Shown piece after piece: positions 24,169 through 34,900 of a stretch of 64,000 nucleotides of DNA. Both the position numbers and the translations under genes were made by a program. Positions within the stretch are counted from its first letter, which is position 1. Each line of letters opens with the position of its first letter. This stretch comes from Thalassomonas viridans (GTDB lineage Bacteria; Pseudomonadota; Gammaproteobacteria; Enterobacterales; Alteromonadaceae), in contig NZ_CP059733.1 of the NCBI RefSeq assembly GCF_000948985.2, positions 6,572,001-6,636,000 of the forward strand, given 5' to 3'. Under the pieces are notes generated by a model. It was not told the DNA's origin. It searched no databases and worked only from the letters and a program-made list of their open reading frames with translations.

Positions 24169-24244
24169 ATCTGTAAAAAAGTGTCGTCAAAAAAGTTACA
24201 CTTAATAACACTTATCCGTTTAGCGATAAAAACTTCAACATCGC

Positions 24245-25117
24245 CTAAGAAACATAATTCAGGTAACTTTTATAGTATTTGAAAAATACCGACTCCGGGG
24301 CCCGGTTTAATAAACGCATCAGGGTCAGACTGTTGTAATAAAAGTTTTCTTCCGGTATGCCTTTATTAACCGCTTCCACCCCCTGCCAGGCACTGCTGAT
24401 ATCATGGAAATCGATATTAAAGGAAATGCAGGTATCCAAAGAGCGTACATGATGCAAGGTACCGCCGGGCATAAACAGGATATCACCGGCTTCCACATCC
24501 ACCACCTGGGTATTGGCCCGGTTATAATCGCTGAAGGCCCGTTCGTCTATCTGCTCTGGATCCAGCTTAAACCAGCGCCAGTTATGCTGTCCGCAATTTT
24601 CCGCTTCGCTGTAGGGCATCAGGGTAAAGCGTTTGGTGCCCCGGATCTGGAAAAACAGGTTATGGGTGAGCAGACAGTCAAAATGCAGCGGGGTAACGCT
24701 GCCGGCAGGTCCCAGGAAAAACTGGCAGTACTGCCACCAGTTCTTATAAATCTCAGGCAGGAACTCAACCGGAAAGTCGCAAATATCGTCTTTTAATGCC
24801 GGTTCGCTGTTAAAAATAGGAATGTCATGACAATAGGAAGGAAACTGCCCACCGGGATTTTCTTCGTAAGCCCTCAGCTGCTGGCAATATTCGCCAAGCA
24901 GCTCCTGCTCCTTGATGATCTCATCGTTTTCAAAGCGTTTCACCGGCACCTGGGTTTTGGCAAAATGCTCCTGAAAATAATCCAGCCCCCATTTTTTGGT
25001 TGCCTGCCAGTTTTTGCAGCCGCCTTTTAATAACATGGGCTTCTGCTGTTCCAGATATTTCTCTTTAAAAGCTTCCGCGGTGATATTTTCCAATATATCG
25101 ACTTGATAAGTTTTCAT
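24245..25117 (-). CDS. JmjC/cupin-8-like Fe(II)/2-oxoglutarate dioxygenase
   Basis: This 290-aa protein is of the cupin_8/FIH type. The iron site is visible as His145-x-Asp147 in VTPLHFDC and a distal His at 222/223 in GGTLHHVRS. KRFTLMP is the usual 2-oxoglutarate-binding Lys/Arg region. The N-terminal PMLLKGGCKNWQATKKWGL is the standard start of the family ('P.ll.g...W.a...w'). Homologues hydroxylate amino-acid side chains in proteins or NRPS intermediates. It is the last gene of the NRPS operon, 68 bp after the RND pump gene, which suggests it tailors the peptide (for example beta-hydroxylation). Substrate unproven. Confidence 0.8.
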   Translation of the reverse strand: MKTYQVDILENITAEAFKEKYLEQQKPMLLKGGCKNWQATKKWGLDYFQEHFAKTQVPVKRFENDEIIKEQELLGEYCQQLRAYEENPGGQFPSYCHDIPIFNSEPALKDDICDFPVEFLPEIYKNWWQYCQFFLGPAGSVTPLHFDCLLTHNLFFQIRGTKRFTLMPYSEAENCGQHNWRWFKLDPEQIDERAFSDYNRANTQVVDVEAGDILFMPGGTLHHVRSLDTCISFNIDFHDISSAWQGVEAVNKGIPEENFYYNSLTLMRLLNRAPESVFFKYYKSYLNYVS

Positions 25118-25185
25118 AGCTTTCCTTAATACTTAATAGTTTCAATTAATTGCTTTTATTATTTTTATATACGCCGGCATAGTGC

Positions 25186-28100
25186 CTATGCCGGACTTTG
25201 CATTATTGCTGGATCTGTGACCTCTGCCGGCCGGGATAAGATCACCGGGATCATCACCAGGGTGACAAAGGTGCAAAAAAGTACGCCGAAGGCCAGGGAT
25301 ACCGCCATGGGAATGATCATGTGCGCCTGGAGATCGGTTTCAAACATCAGCGGCAACAGGCCGACAAAGGTGGTTAAAGAAGTCAGGACCACGGCCCTGA
25401 ACCTGGAACAGGCGGCATCGGCGACATCGCCGAGCTCAAGCCCGCCTCTTGCATCCCGCCTGTGATTCACGGCCGCCAACAACAACAGGGAGTCATTAAC
25501 CACAACCCCTATGGTGGCGACTATGCCGAAAACAGACATCAGGCTCATGCCCATACCCAGGAATAAATGTCCCCAGATGGCGCCCACCAGGCTAAAGGGG
25601 ATCACCGACATCACGATCAACGGTTGCTTATAGGATTTCAGCGGGATCGCCAGCAGGGCAAAAATGGCAAACAGGGATAACAGGGCATTGACCATTTGTC
25701 TCGACAAACGTCCCCGCTGCTCCTTAATGTCCCCTTCCAGGCGGAATTCTATGCCGGGATAACGCCGTGCAAATTCAGGGAAGATTTCCTCTTCAATTTG
25801 CTCGCCGTAACTTTCCGGATCTATCTGGTTGCTGTCTATGCTGGCCATTACCACCACATTGCTGCGGCCGTTGTCGCTTCTTAGTTCCGTCGGCGCATAT
25901 TCGAAATCAATCCGGGCGACGTCCGCAAACAGGGCTTCGGCCCCGTCCGGCAGCCTGATGCGCAGGCTGTGGATTTCGTTGATATCGTGACGGTAAGCCT
26001 GCGGATAGCGCAGCATAACTTTTACCTCAAAGTTATCCCGCAATATTCTTTGCACTTCCAGGCCGTAGATGGCATGGGAGATCTGCGCCACCAGCATTTC
26101 CGGGGTCAGCCCCAGCGAGCGCCCGAGTTCGGTGACCGCCAGCCGGATTTCTTCCTCGCCATGGCTTAAACTGCTGGTGACATCGTACACCGCCGCCTGC
26201 TGCGCCAGCTCCCGGGTCAGGGCAGTACTGGCCGCCGTCAGCAGTTCCCCCTGTTCGCCGATAACATGCAGCCTGAGATCCCTGTCTTCATCGTCTTCCA
26301 GGGTTTCCTTGATCAGGTATTCTTTCAGCCCCGGCATTTGCGGCAGCACCTTGCGCCACATGGCGGCAATTTCAAAGGTATTGATCGGCCTGAGTTCATC
26401 GTCCACCAGTTTGACAAACAGCTCGCCTGAATAGGCGTCTTCCAGCACAATAGCGGTATGCTCTATCACCCCGGCGCCATAAAGCTGCTCAATTTCCTTG
26501 TCCACCTCTTTCACCGCCTGCTCGAAGGTTTTCAGGGTCTCCACCGTCATCTCTTCGCTGGCGCTTTTTTCCATATAGACATAGATCGAAGGGAAATCAT
26601 GGGGCACCCTGGGCTCGCCGATCCAGTTAACATGCCCGCCTGTGGTCAAGCCGATGGTCACCAGGAAGAACATCACAAAGCCGGTTAACACCGAACCCCG
26701 GTAGGGCTGCAGCCTTAAGATAAAATTGCGGTAGCGCTTGTGGATAAAAGCATCCAGCTTTTGCTGTATGCCCCGTTGAAAACGCGCGAACAGGCCATGG
26801 GGATTTTTTTCCGGGCCTATGCCCCCCAGGTGGGCAGGCAAGATCAGTTTCGACTCCACCAGAGAGAAAAACATGGTAAAGACCACCACATAACCTATGG
26901 TTTGAAAAAGCCCGCTGGATTCGCCGCTGATAAACAGCAGGGGCACAAATGCCGCTACCGTGGTCAGCACCCCGAATATCGACGGCACGGCGACATCCTT
27001 CACCCCCGCCAGGACATTGTCATGGTGATAGCCCTGCTTGTTGCAGCGCTGGTACACGCTGTCGGAGATCACTATGGCATCGTCCACCACTATGCCCAGC
27101 ACCAGGATAAAGGCAAACATGCTGATGATATTGATGGTGACATTTACCGAATCCAGCGGCAGCAACATCATAGTACCGAGATAACTGACCGGCACCCCCA
27201 CCATCACCCAGAAGGCCACCACGGGGCGCAGGAACAGCGACAGCACCAGCAACACCAGCAAGGCGCCGCTGAACATGTTGTCCAGCATCATATCGATGCG
27301 GCCGTCGACGTAATAGGTAAAGTCTATCCAGGCACTCAGGTGCGTGCCCTCCGGCAGCTTGTCCTGTTTTTCGGCTATATACTCACGCACTGCGGCAGAC
27401 ACCGAAGAGATATCCTGCTGCGGCGTGGCGCTGATCATCATGATCCTCGACGGCCGGCCGTCAAAGGTGGAGAAAAACACCAGCTCTTCAAAGCCGTCTT
27501 TGACCCTGCTGATATCCCCCAGGGTCACGTTCACCCCTTCGCGGGTATTGATGATGGGAATGGCGGCATAATCCGAGGCGGCATAGGCCTGGCCTTCTAT
27601 CCTTAAACTGGTATTGCCCTGGCTGTTCTTCAAAAAACCCGCCGACTGGTTCAACGAATGCTCATTGATGCGCCCGGCGACATATTCCATGCTGATGCCG
27701 TACTGGCTCAGGGCATCCCGGTCCACCTCAATGCTGACTTCAAAATCCTGTCCGGTTTCCGCCGCCACATATTGCACTTCCGGCAACTGCAACAGCTCCA
27801 GATAAACATCCTGGGCCAGCTTTTTCAGCTGGGTCTGGGTCAGATCGCCATACAGGGCCAGGTACATCACCGGATGAGTCGGCTCATGGTGCGAAATCAC
27901 CGGCCGGTCGATATCCCCGGGCAAAGTCTGGATGGCATCCACCTGCAGCTTGACCCGGTTCAATACCGTATCGACATCAAAGTCGCTGTTGACGATCACC
28001 GTCACTTCGCTATGCTCACGGCGGCTGATGCCGATCACCTGCTCCGCCCCCGCCAGCCCCTGGATCGCCAGCTCTATCTTGTCCGTCACCCCGAGTTTAA

Positions 28101-28281
28101 CATCCGCCGGACTTGCCCCGGGATATTCGACATTAATGGTGATCTTCTGGTTAAATTCATCCGGCATCAGCTGCTTATTGATGGAAAGCGCCGACAGGCC
28201 GCCGCCGATAATCAAAAACAACATCAGCAGATTAACGGCGATGGGATTGCGGATAAACCAACTAATAACTGCCGACAACAT
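25186..28281 (-). CDS. RND-family efflux pump permease
   Basis: This 1031-aa inner-membrane transporter has the standard RND plan: N-terminal helix (ISWFIRNPIAVNLLMLFLII), two large periplasmic loops, and twelve helices. The proton-relay Asp pair is in VLGIVVDDAIVIS of helix 4, and the matching second-half region is GIVATIGVVVNDSLLLLAAV. It belongs to the HAE1/AcrB-like or Oar-like group used for amphiphilic small molecules. The start codon shares one base with the adaptor gene's stop (TGATG), so the two are translationally coupled. In this cluster it probably exports the peptide product. No outer-membrane channel gene is linked. Confidence 0.95.
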   Translation of the reverse strand: MLSAVISWFIRNPIAVNLLMLFLIIGGGLSALSINKQLMPDEFNQKITINVEYPGASPADVKLGVTDKIELAIQGLAGAEQVIGISRREHSEVTVIVNSDFDVDTVLNRVKLQVDAIQTLPGDIDRPVISHHEPTHPVMYLALYGDLTQTQLKKLAQDVYLELLQLPEVQYVAAETGQDFEVSIEVDRDALSQYGISMEYVAGRINEHSLNQSAGFLKNSQGNTSLRIEGQAYAASDYAAIPIINTREGVNVTLGDISRVKDGFEELVFFSTFDGRPSRIMMISATPQQDISSVSAAVREYIAEKQDKLPEGTHLSAWIDFTYYVDGRIDMMLDNMFSGALLVLLVLSLFLRPVVAFWVMVGVPVSYLGTMMLLPLDSVNVTINIISMFAFILVLGIVVDDAIVISDSVYQRCNKQGYHHDNVLAGVKDVAVPSIFGVLTTVAAFVPLLFISGESSGLFQTIGYVVVFTMFFSLVESKLILPAHLGGIGPEKNPHGLFARFQRGIQQKLDAFIHKRYRNFILRLQPYRGSVLTGFVMFFLVTIGLTTGGHVNWIGEPRVPHDFPSIYVYMEKSASEEMTVETLKTFEQAVKEVDKEIEQLYGAGVIEHTAIVLEDAYSGELFVKLVDDELRPINTFEIAAMWRKVLPQMPGLKEYLIKETLEDDEDRDLRLHVIGEQGELLTAASTALTRELAQQAAVYDVTSSLSHGEEEIRLAVTELGRSLGLTPEMLVAQISHAIYGLEVQRILRDNFEVKVMLRYPQAYRHDINEIHSLRIRLPDGAEALFADVARIDFEYAPTELRSDNGRSNVVVMASIDSNQIDPESYGEQIEEEIFPEFARRYPGIEFRLEGDIKEQRGRLSRQMVNALLSLFAIFALLAIPLKSYKQPLIVMSVIPFSLVGAIWGHLFLGMGMSLMSVFGIVATIGVVVNDSLLLLAAVNHRRDARGGLELGDVADAACSRFRAVVLTSLTTFVGLLPLMFETDLQAHMIIPMAVSLAFGVLFCTFVTLVMIPVILSRPAEVTDPAIMQSPA

Positions 28282-29435
28282 CAGGAATCACCTTTGGCCG
28301 GGGCCACCCGGGTTACCAGGGCCTGCTCGGCCATTTCCTCAACCAGCATGCCTTCAACCGGCGCCGCCATACGGGTCATCAAGACCTTGTCCCCTTCCCT
28401 GAGGCCGTCCTCAATAATGGCCCAACCATCTATGTTCTGGGTCACCGCCACTTTTTTCTGGCGCAGTTTGGAAGAGGCATCCATCAGCCAGACATGCTCG
28501 TTTCTCACCAGATCGCTGGGCAGGCGGATATGCTCGGCCCTGCCCCGGCTCTCGACCCAGGCATTAACGAATTCGCCGAACTTCAGCGGGCGTTCCCGGC
28601 TTTCCAACGCCAGCGGATCGCTGATTTCCGCCACCAGATAGTTAATGGCGGTATTGGTGGCAATTATGGCCTCATTGCGGCGGATCACCCCGGTTCTCTG
28701 TCCCGTAATGCCCTTGCCTTTGAGGGTGACATTTTTTCCCAGCACGTCCCCCAGACGGGCCATGTCGGCATTGCTCACCGCCAGGCGCAGTTCGGCGACA
28801 TCCGTGCCCATAATAGAGCCGATCACGTCACCATAAGAGACATGTTGTCCGGTGCCGACATCCCGCCTTTCCACCACGGCATTATAAGGAGCATAAATCC
28901 GGGTCCGATCCAGATTGCGTTTCGCCTGCTCCAGCTCGGCTTTAGCCGCCTTAATGCTGGCCAGTTCACGCTGCAGTTGCGGCTGGTACAGGGCAAGCGC
29001 CGGCGCTTCGCCCTTGATATGCTGCCATTCCTTTTTCGCCACCTGGGACTGGGCCAGGACAATTTCATATTCGGCTTTAGCCTGCACCACCTGGGCTTCT
29101 GCCCGCAGCACGGCTACCTTGTAATCGACATCGTCTATCTTGATCAGCAAATCGCCTTTTTTAACTATGGCGCCGGCATTAAAGGCATCGCTGACATAGA
29201 TGATTTTGCCCTGCACTTCCCCCACTAAACTGGTATGTTCCTTGGCGCTGATGCGGCCGTAAGACTCTATGCCCAAAGCCATCACGGCTTTTTCCACCTT
29301 ATGGGTTTTCACCAGCGGCACCTTCGCCGGTTTAGGCGCTGCCGCCGGCTCTTCATCGCCGTTTAACACCATAAAAAGCGCCAGCCCCACGACAACAATC
29401 AGCGACGGCAGCAAATAGGTTTTCAGCTTTTTCAT
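28281..29435 (-). CDS. RND periplasmic adaptor (membrane fusion protein)
   Basis: The protein is about 384 aa. It has an N-terminal membrane anchor (LLPSLIVVVGLALFMVLNG), a lipoyl-like domain (VGEVQGKIIYVSDAFNAGAI, VKKGDLLIKIDDVDY), a helical hairpin (AEYEIVLAQSQVAKKEW region), and the second lipoyl half (RIYAPYNAVVERRDVGTGQH). It links the RND permease to an outer-membrane channel. ATG at 29435 is preferred; a GTG at 29441 would overlap the kinase stop. It is coupled to both neighbours. Confidence 0.92.
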   Translation of the reverse strand: MKKLKTYLLPSLIVVVGLALFMVLNGDEEPAAAPKPAKVPLVKTHKVEKAVMALGIESYGRISAKEHTSLVGEVQGKIIYVSDAFNAGAIVKKGDLLIKIDDVDYKVAVLRAEAQVVQAKAEYEIVLAQSQVAKKEWQHIKGEAPALALYQPQLQRELASIKAAKAELEQAKRNLDRTRIYAPYNAVVERRDVGTGQHVSYGDVIGSIMGTDVAELRLAVSNADMARLGDVLGKNVTLKGKGITGQRTGVIRRNEAIIATNTAINYLVAEISDPLALESRERPLKFGEFVNAWVESRGRAEHIRLPSDLVRNEHVWLMDASSKLRQKKVAVTQNIDGWAIIEDGLREGDKVLMTRMAAPVEGMLVEEMAEQALVTRVAPAKGDS

Positions 29436-29437
29436 AA

Positions 29438-30526
29438 TCACGCCTGTACTTGAGTATCCAATGTAAAATCAACTAATTGCTGCAACAGCAAAGCTAAACG
29501 CTGCTGCGCCTGCGCCACGGTACCGAGTACGGCATCCGATCCCTGGCCGGAGACGCCGTCAATATGCTGCTGATGCCGCCACACCAGATAACACAAACGC
29601 AGCAACTGCTCGGCCCGGTAAAGATCTTCCGGCAAGCCGGATGCAAGCACGCTTTCCCTGAAACCCGAAGCCAACGGCGCCAGGTTCTCCACCCAAAGCG
29701 CCTGCGCCTTATCCAGGCTGCCGCTAAACAATAACGGCCAGAAGACCTCGCAATTGACGGTAAAATGCGCCAGGAAACGGGCGCCCGAAGCCACCGAAGG
29801 TTTGGGGTCTATCACGGCGAAATCGCCGCCGGCCAGCCGGACAATATTCTCCGGGTGCAGGTCTTCGTTAACTAAAGTCAGGGGCCAGTTATGGCGCCGG
29901 ATAATGTCATAGGCCAGCTCCAATTTATCCGTAAGCAGCGCTGCCTCATTTTCTGGCACAAGTCCCCCCAGCAATTTTTTAAAGCGGGCAAGTTCAAACG
30001 TTAATGCCTGCTGCTGTGACTGCCCACTCCGGGTTGTCAATTCCCCCTGTTCATCAAGCAGGATTTCTCCCTGGCCGCTGCAGGGGGGCGTCTGACGGTA
30101 AATCTTATAAAAAGCCTGTCCCAGCTCGCTGCCGGCCTGATAGGCCTGCTCTAGGGTAAACTCTTCAAAGGCAAGCGCCGCCGACATCTGGCTTTCGCAT
30201 ACCCAATGCTGGCCATCCAGCACCCCGGTATGATAAAAGCCCGGCACCGCCACCCGGGTTTGCCTTAGCCTGTTGTAAAAATGTTTTACCGCCATATACT
30301 CACCGGCAATTTCCGCTGCCGTGGCGCTGTCTTTTTTACCGTAGGGAAATAACTTCCTGAATTTCAGCACTTTCGGCTCGCTGCCGGGCTTGGTTGCAGC
30401 TAAGTTGTAAACTTGGTGCATATCGCCGCTGCTTAGATAACTGACCTTAGCGGCATCCGCCTCGGGTACCAGGCCGGGCAATAACTGCTGAATTTGTTCC
30501 CGGCGGCGCATTGAAATATTCTCCAT
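29438..30526 (-). CDS. Aminoglycoside-phosphotransferase-like kinase
   Basis: This 362-aa protein has an APH/choline-kinase-type fold. The nucleotide-binding start is LSSGDMHQVYNL with Lys in VLKFRK. The catalytic loop is NEDLHPENIV with Asp222 and Asn227, and the metal-binding DFG-like Asp240 is in AVIDPKPSV. The first His of the usual HGD loop is replaced (N-E-D). Such kinases in biosynthetic clusters often phosphorylate the product for self-protection, or a hydroxyl or amine on a precursor. It sits between the MFS and RND genes, each overlapping it or within a few bases, which supports a resistance/export role. Substrate unknown. Confidence 0.8.
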   Translation of the reverse strand: MENISMRRREQIQQLLPGLVPEADAAKVSYLSSGDMHQVYNLAATKPGSEPKVLKFRKLFPYGKKDSATAAEIAGEYMAVKHFYNRLRQTRVAVPGFYHTGVLDGQHWVCESQMSAALAFEEFTLEQAYQAGSELGQAFYKIYRQTPPCSGQGEILLDEQGELTTRSGQSQQQALTFELARFKKLLGGLVPENEAALLTDKLELAYDIIRRHNWPLTLVNEDLHPENIVRLAGGDFAVIDPKPSVASGARFLAHFTVNCEVFWPLLFSGSLDKAQALWVENLAPLASGFRESVLASGLPEDLYRAEQLLRLCYLVWRHQQHIDGVSGQGSDAVLGTVAQAQQRLALLLQQLVDFTLDTQVQA

Positions 30527-31923
30527 CAGGCTTCTCCCGGTTTGGCATTTGACTCCAGCCCGGGATAATCCTTATCCCCGCTGCTTTTCTCTTGGTTTTC
30601 GGCCGATTTCGGCTTATTTTTCGCCGCCAGGGCCTTATGCTTTTCCACCGCCCGGGCCAGTACCGGGTATTCTTCCAGCAGGAAATCCGAAGACGCCTGT
30701 CCCTTGAGGCGCATAAAGCGTTTAAAATGCGGCAATAAATACAGGGTTGGCGCCACTACCAGGGCTATGATGCCCAGCGTCATTAAGGACTGGCTAAAGC
30801 CCCAATAATCAACGCTCACGCCCACCGCCGACAGGCTCACCGGCTCTATGCCTTTACCCATAAAGCCCAGGGTGGCACCGATGCGGGAGCGGAACACGTC
30901 CGGTACCGAGGCCATCACCTGGGAAGACAACACCACATTGGCCCAGACGACGGCGATGCCGATAAAGAGCACAGCGACCAGCACCAGGTAAATATGCAGA
31001 TCCAGCGACATTAGCCCGATCGCGCTGCCCAGGACAAAAAACGCCAGCAGCAGGATACGGTCCAGGGGAACTTTCTTCGCCATCAGGCCGAAAATCACCA
31101 CACCCACTATGCTGCCCACCGCCAGGCCGGACTCCAGCACACCCACATACCAGGCGGGCAGCTGCTCCACTTCTTTCACCAGGTAGGGAATAAGTACGCT
31201 CAGCGGAGCGACGGTAAAGTTGATCATCATCACCACCAGCGCCAGGCCGAACAGGATGCGCACCTTAAACACCACCTTGAAGCCTTCTTTCACCGAAGAC
31301 CACCACTGCCCCAGGGTCATCACACCGCCGGATTCGGTGGCCCGGGTATTGGCCCGGATCAGCAGGGCGGTCAGGGCAGACACCAGGAAAGTGACGATAT
31401 TGACACCGAATGCCGCAGCCACTCCCAGGGTAGAGACCAGCACCCCGCCGGCCAGGCCGCCGAGGATGCCCGCCATGGCATTGATGCCTTCGGTTTTATT
31501 GATGGCATCTTTAAGCCTTTCCTTGGTCACCAGCTGGGGCACGATGGAGCGGGATGAACTGGAAAATAGGGCGGTAGAGGCGGTATTCAGGGTGAACAAA
31601 GTCATCAGCAACCAGGGCTGGTAATAGTCCAGCCAGACAACCGCCAGCAAGCCGCCGAATACCAAAGCCCGCAAGAAATCGCTGACGGCGATGATATGTT
31701 TGCGGCTGTAACGGTCCCCCAGGGGACCAAACATGGGAGTCAGGATAACACCTATTGCCATAGGCACCGCCAGCAGGCTGCCCATGACCGCCGCCGAGCC
31801 GGTTTTCTCCAGGATCCACCAACCCAGCGCCAGCAAACCTATGGAATCCCCCATCAGGGAAAAACACTGTCCCAGGCGGTAAATCCAGAAATCCCGCCCT
31901 AAGCCGGTTTTATTGTTGTCCAT
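30526..31923 (-). CDS. MFS exporter (EntS-like)
   Basis: This 465-aa protein has about twelve membrane helices. The N-terminus (FWIYRLGQCFSLMGDSIGLL) and the loop 2-3 motif GPLGDRYSRKHIIAVSD are typical of the MFS_3/EntS-type exporters found in siderophore and peptide clusters. The C-terminal 65 residues are a polar, lysine-rich tail. The ATG has a GGAG site within the end of the PKS gene, 3 bp away, and the stop overlaps the kinase start by one base. It probably carries the product or an intermediate across the inner membrane. Confidence 0.92.
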   Translation of the reverse strand: MDNNKTGLGRDFWIYRLGQCFSLMGDSIGLLALGWWILEKTGSAAVMGSLLAVPMAIGVILTPMFGPLGDRYSRKHIIAVSDFLRALVFGGLLAVVWLDYYQPWLLMTLFTLNTASTALFSSSSRSIVPQLVTKERLKDAINKTEGINAMAGILGGLAGGVLVSTLGVAAAFGVNIVTFLVSALTALLIRANTRATESGGVMTLGQWWSSVKEGFKVVFKVRILFGLALVVMMINFTVAPLSVLIPYLVKEVEQLPAWYVGVLESGLAVGSIVGVVIFGLMAKKVPLDRILLLAFFVLGSAIGLMSLDLHIYLVLVAVLFIGIAVVWANVVLSSQVMASVPDVFRSRIGATLGFMGKGIEPVSLSAVGVSVDYWGFSQSLMTLGIIALVVAPTLYLLPHFKRFMRLKGQASSDFLLEEYPVLARAVEKHKALAAKNKPKSAENQEKSSGDKDYPGLESNAKPGEA

Positions 31924-31926
31924 GTC

Positions 31927-34900
31927 CTACTCCTTTTCTGTCAGCTCAGCGACCGGGCCTGAGACATCTTTTGCCCCCTGCACTACCGCGCCGGGAAAAA
32001 ATCCTCCCCGGATAAATTGATTGATATAGTTGGTTAAAATGCCCCGGGTCAGTTGCGGCGCATCCAGGCCAAGCCTGTCCAGTTCCGCCACCAGGCTACG
32101 GTTGTCAAAAGCCAGCTCTTTATTGACTTCGGCTTCGTCTTCTTCTTTTTCTAAAATCCGGTAGAGGGGCCGTGCCTGCTCGCTTGTCAGCTCACTCCTG
32201 GCACGCTCACCCCAGCTGGCTATGTCGAGGCGCTGCAACGGATAGCCCAGATCTTTTAATACGACAATCAGGTCATCAAAGGTAAAGTGCTTTTCGGGCA
32301 CCAGATGGAAAATCCCCTGCCCGGTCCCACTTTCCGCCAATACCCGGGTGGCCCGGCAAACCAGATCCACCGGCAGCATATCCACCCGCATATGACCCGC
32401 TTCCTGCGGATAGGCATTTAGCAGCAAACAGGCCTTAACCAGGGCCCACAGGGCGTCTTTTTCGCTACATAAGCCGATACGGCTATGGCCGGTAATATTG
32501 CCCGCCCTGAGCACCAGCACGTCAAAGCCCCGGGCCTCGGCCTGCCAGATAAGCTGCTCCGCAGCCCACTTGCTTTGTCCGTAACCGGAACTGAATTCAC
32601 CGTTTTTCAGTTGCGCCTGCTCGCTCACCCGGCTCTCTGCCAGATACGCCGAGTTGGAATAAACGGCGATAGACGAAGCAAACACCAGCTGCTTGCGCCT
32701 GCCGCATCCCGCCAGCTTCAGACAGGTAAGCACACTGTCGACATTGGCGGCCTTAAGGGCCTGGTAACCGTATAAATGGTTGACGCTGGCTCCCAGGTGA
32801 TAGATACGCCCGACACTGCGGGCTAATGCGGCAAATGCTTCCGCGTCCAGGCCAAAATCTGGCAGGGCAATATCCCCCAGTACCACCTGCAACCTGGGAT
32901 GATGGGCGACAAGTTCCAGCCGGTATTGCTGCGATTTTTGTTGCAGTTTATACCTGGCCTGGTTCAGATCTTCGGCGCGGATCAGGCACACCACCTGTTG
33001 CTCGGTCTCCGCCAGCAATTCGTGGATAAGGTGAATGCCCCAGAACCCGGTGGCCCCGGTTACCAGCACGGCATCCACAGCCTGGTTGCCGGTTGCAGAT
33101 ACGGGCTGGAGTTCGGCAGGCAGATTCAAGCTAGCCAGAGAATCCTGTCCGCCAGAGTCGGTTTCCGGCGCTTCCCTCTCCAACAGCCGGGCAATAGCCT
33201 CTGGCTCGGGAGAGGCCAGAAACTGCTCCATGGTAATTTTCACCTCGGCCAGGTGGTTGATATCGTGCAAAACACTGATGCTCAGCAGGGAATCGCCGCC
33301 TAAATCAAAGAAATTATCCGACTCCTGGATATCCCGGCGGGCAAAGTGCTTGTTAAAGACATCCACCACAGATAAAAGCAAAGTATCAGCTGACGATTGG
33401 ACTTCCCGGCTTTTAGGACTTTCCAGTTCGGCTTTAGGTACGGATAGCTTTTTCTGCTTACGCTCCCCCCACCAGTATTCCTGGCGCTGGAACGGATATG
33501 TGGGCAAGGAAATCCGGTTAAACTCAAGGGCGCTGAACCAGGTGCTCCAGTCCGGCTCGACTCCCATGACCCATAATTCTGCCATGCCGCGGGTAAACTG
33601 CTGGTTATCGTCCAGTGCGGATTTTGCCGGGCGCATAAAGGCTGCCGTGTGGGGATAGCCGCCGGAGCTGAGTAAACGGCTAAAACTTTGTCCCGGTCCC
33701 AGCTCCAGACAAATGTAATTTTCATCCTGCAAACGCTGCAGGCCGTCGGCAAACAAGACGGTATTGCGGATATGACGGCACCAGTAATCCGCGGTTGCGA
33801 CCTGATCGGCATCCATCCAGTCACCGGTCACATTGGATAACCAGGGAGTCGTCGCCGGATGGAAAGTGATGCCGGCCAAAAACTCGGCAAAAGGCGCCAG
33901 TACCGGCGTCATCATGCGGCTATGGTAGGCATGGGAAGTGCGCAGCAGCTTAGGGGTTAAGCCCTCCTCCGCCAATATTGCCCTGGCCTCTTCGATCGCG
34001 GCGTTCTCGCCGGAAAGCACACAGCTGGTCTTGGTATTTTCCACCGCCAGATCTAAAGTATCCGGCAACAAGTCAGCGATATCCTGCCAGGATGCCGGCA
34101 CAGATAACATCTGGCCCCTGGCCATGGAAGCCATCAGTTTGCCCCGCCGGATCACGGCATAAACCGCATCCCGCAGGCTGAAAACGCCGGACAGGGTGGC
34201 CGCCACCCATTCCCCCAGGCTATGTCCCAGGTAGGCATCGGCTTTAATGCCGTAATGCTCCAGCAGTTTCGCCAGGCTGTATTCCACCGCGAACAGCGCC
34301 GGTTGGGTATTCTCGGTTTGCGCCAACAGCAGGTCGTCGCTGCCGTGAAAAACCAGCTCGGCCAGATCCAGCTGATTTTCACCGGCATAGCCGGCAATTT
34401 CATCGAAATAACGGCGGAATACGGCTTCCTCGCGGTACAGGCCATAGGCCATCTGCCGGTACTGACTTCCCTGACCGGGGAAGATAAAGGCAATTTTCCC
34501 GCCCTTGTTTTCCCTGGCATCGTCGATGGCGCCCAGGTTTTGTCCGTCTCCCACTAAGGCGCTGCGGCATTCGTATTTGTCCCGGCCGAACACTAAAGTT
34601 TTACTGATATCCGCAGGTTCTGCCCCTGTTTCCACCAGTGCTGTTTTCAGCTGGCTTTTCTGCTCCGCCAACGCCGCTTCATTTTTCGCGCTTACCGGGA
34701 AAAACTGCCACTTTCTGGTTTCCCGGCTCTCAAGTCCGTGCTTTGGCGCCTGCTGCAAAATCACATGGGCATTAGTGCCGCCTATGCCGAAAGAACTGAC
34801 CGCCGCCAATAACGGCTCTTCGCTGCTCTCCAGCTCCTGCAAGCTGTTGTTGACCTTAAACGGGCTGGCATCGAGATCAAATTCCCGGTTGGCCTGCCTG

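Noticed and set aside
24205..24235. Third copy of the shared control element before the CPBP gene
   Set aside because: CTTATC and ATAAAAA are present but with different spacing, and the GCTAAG block is missing. Too weak to call.
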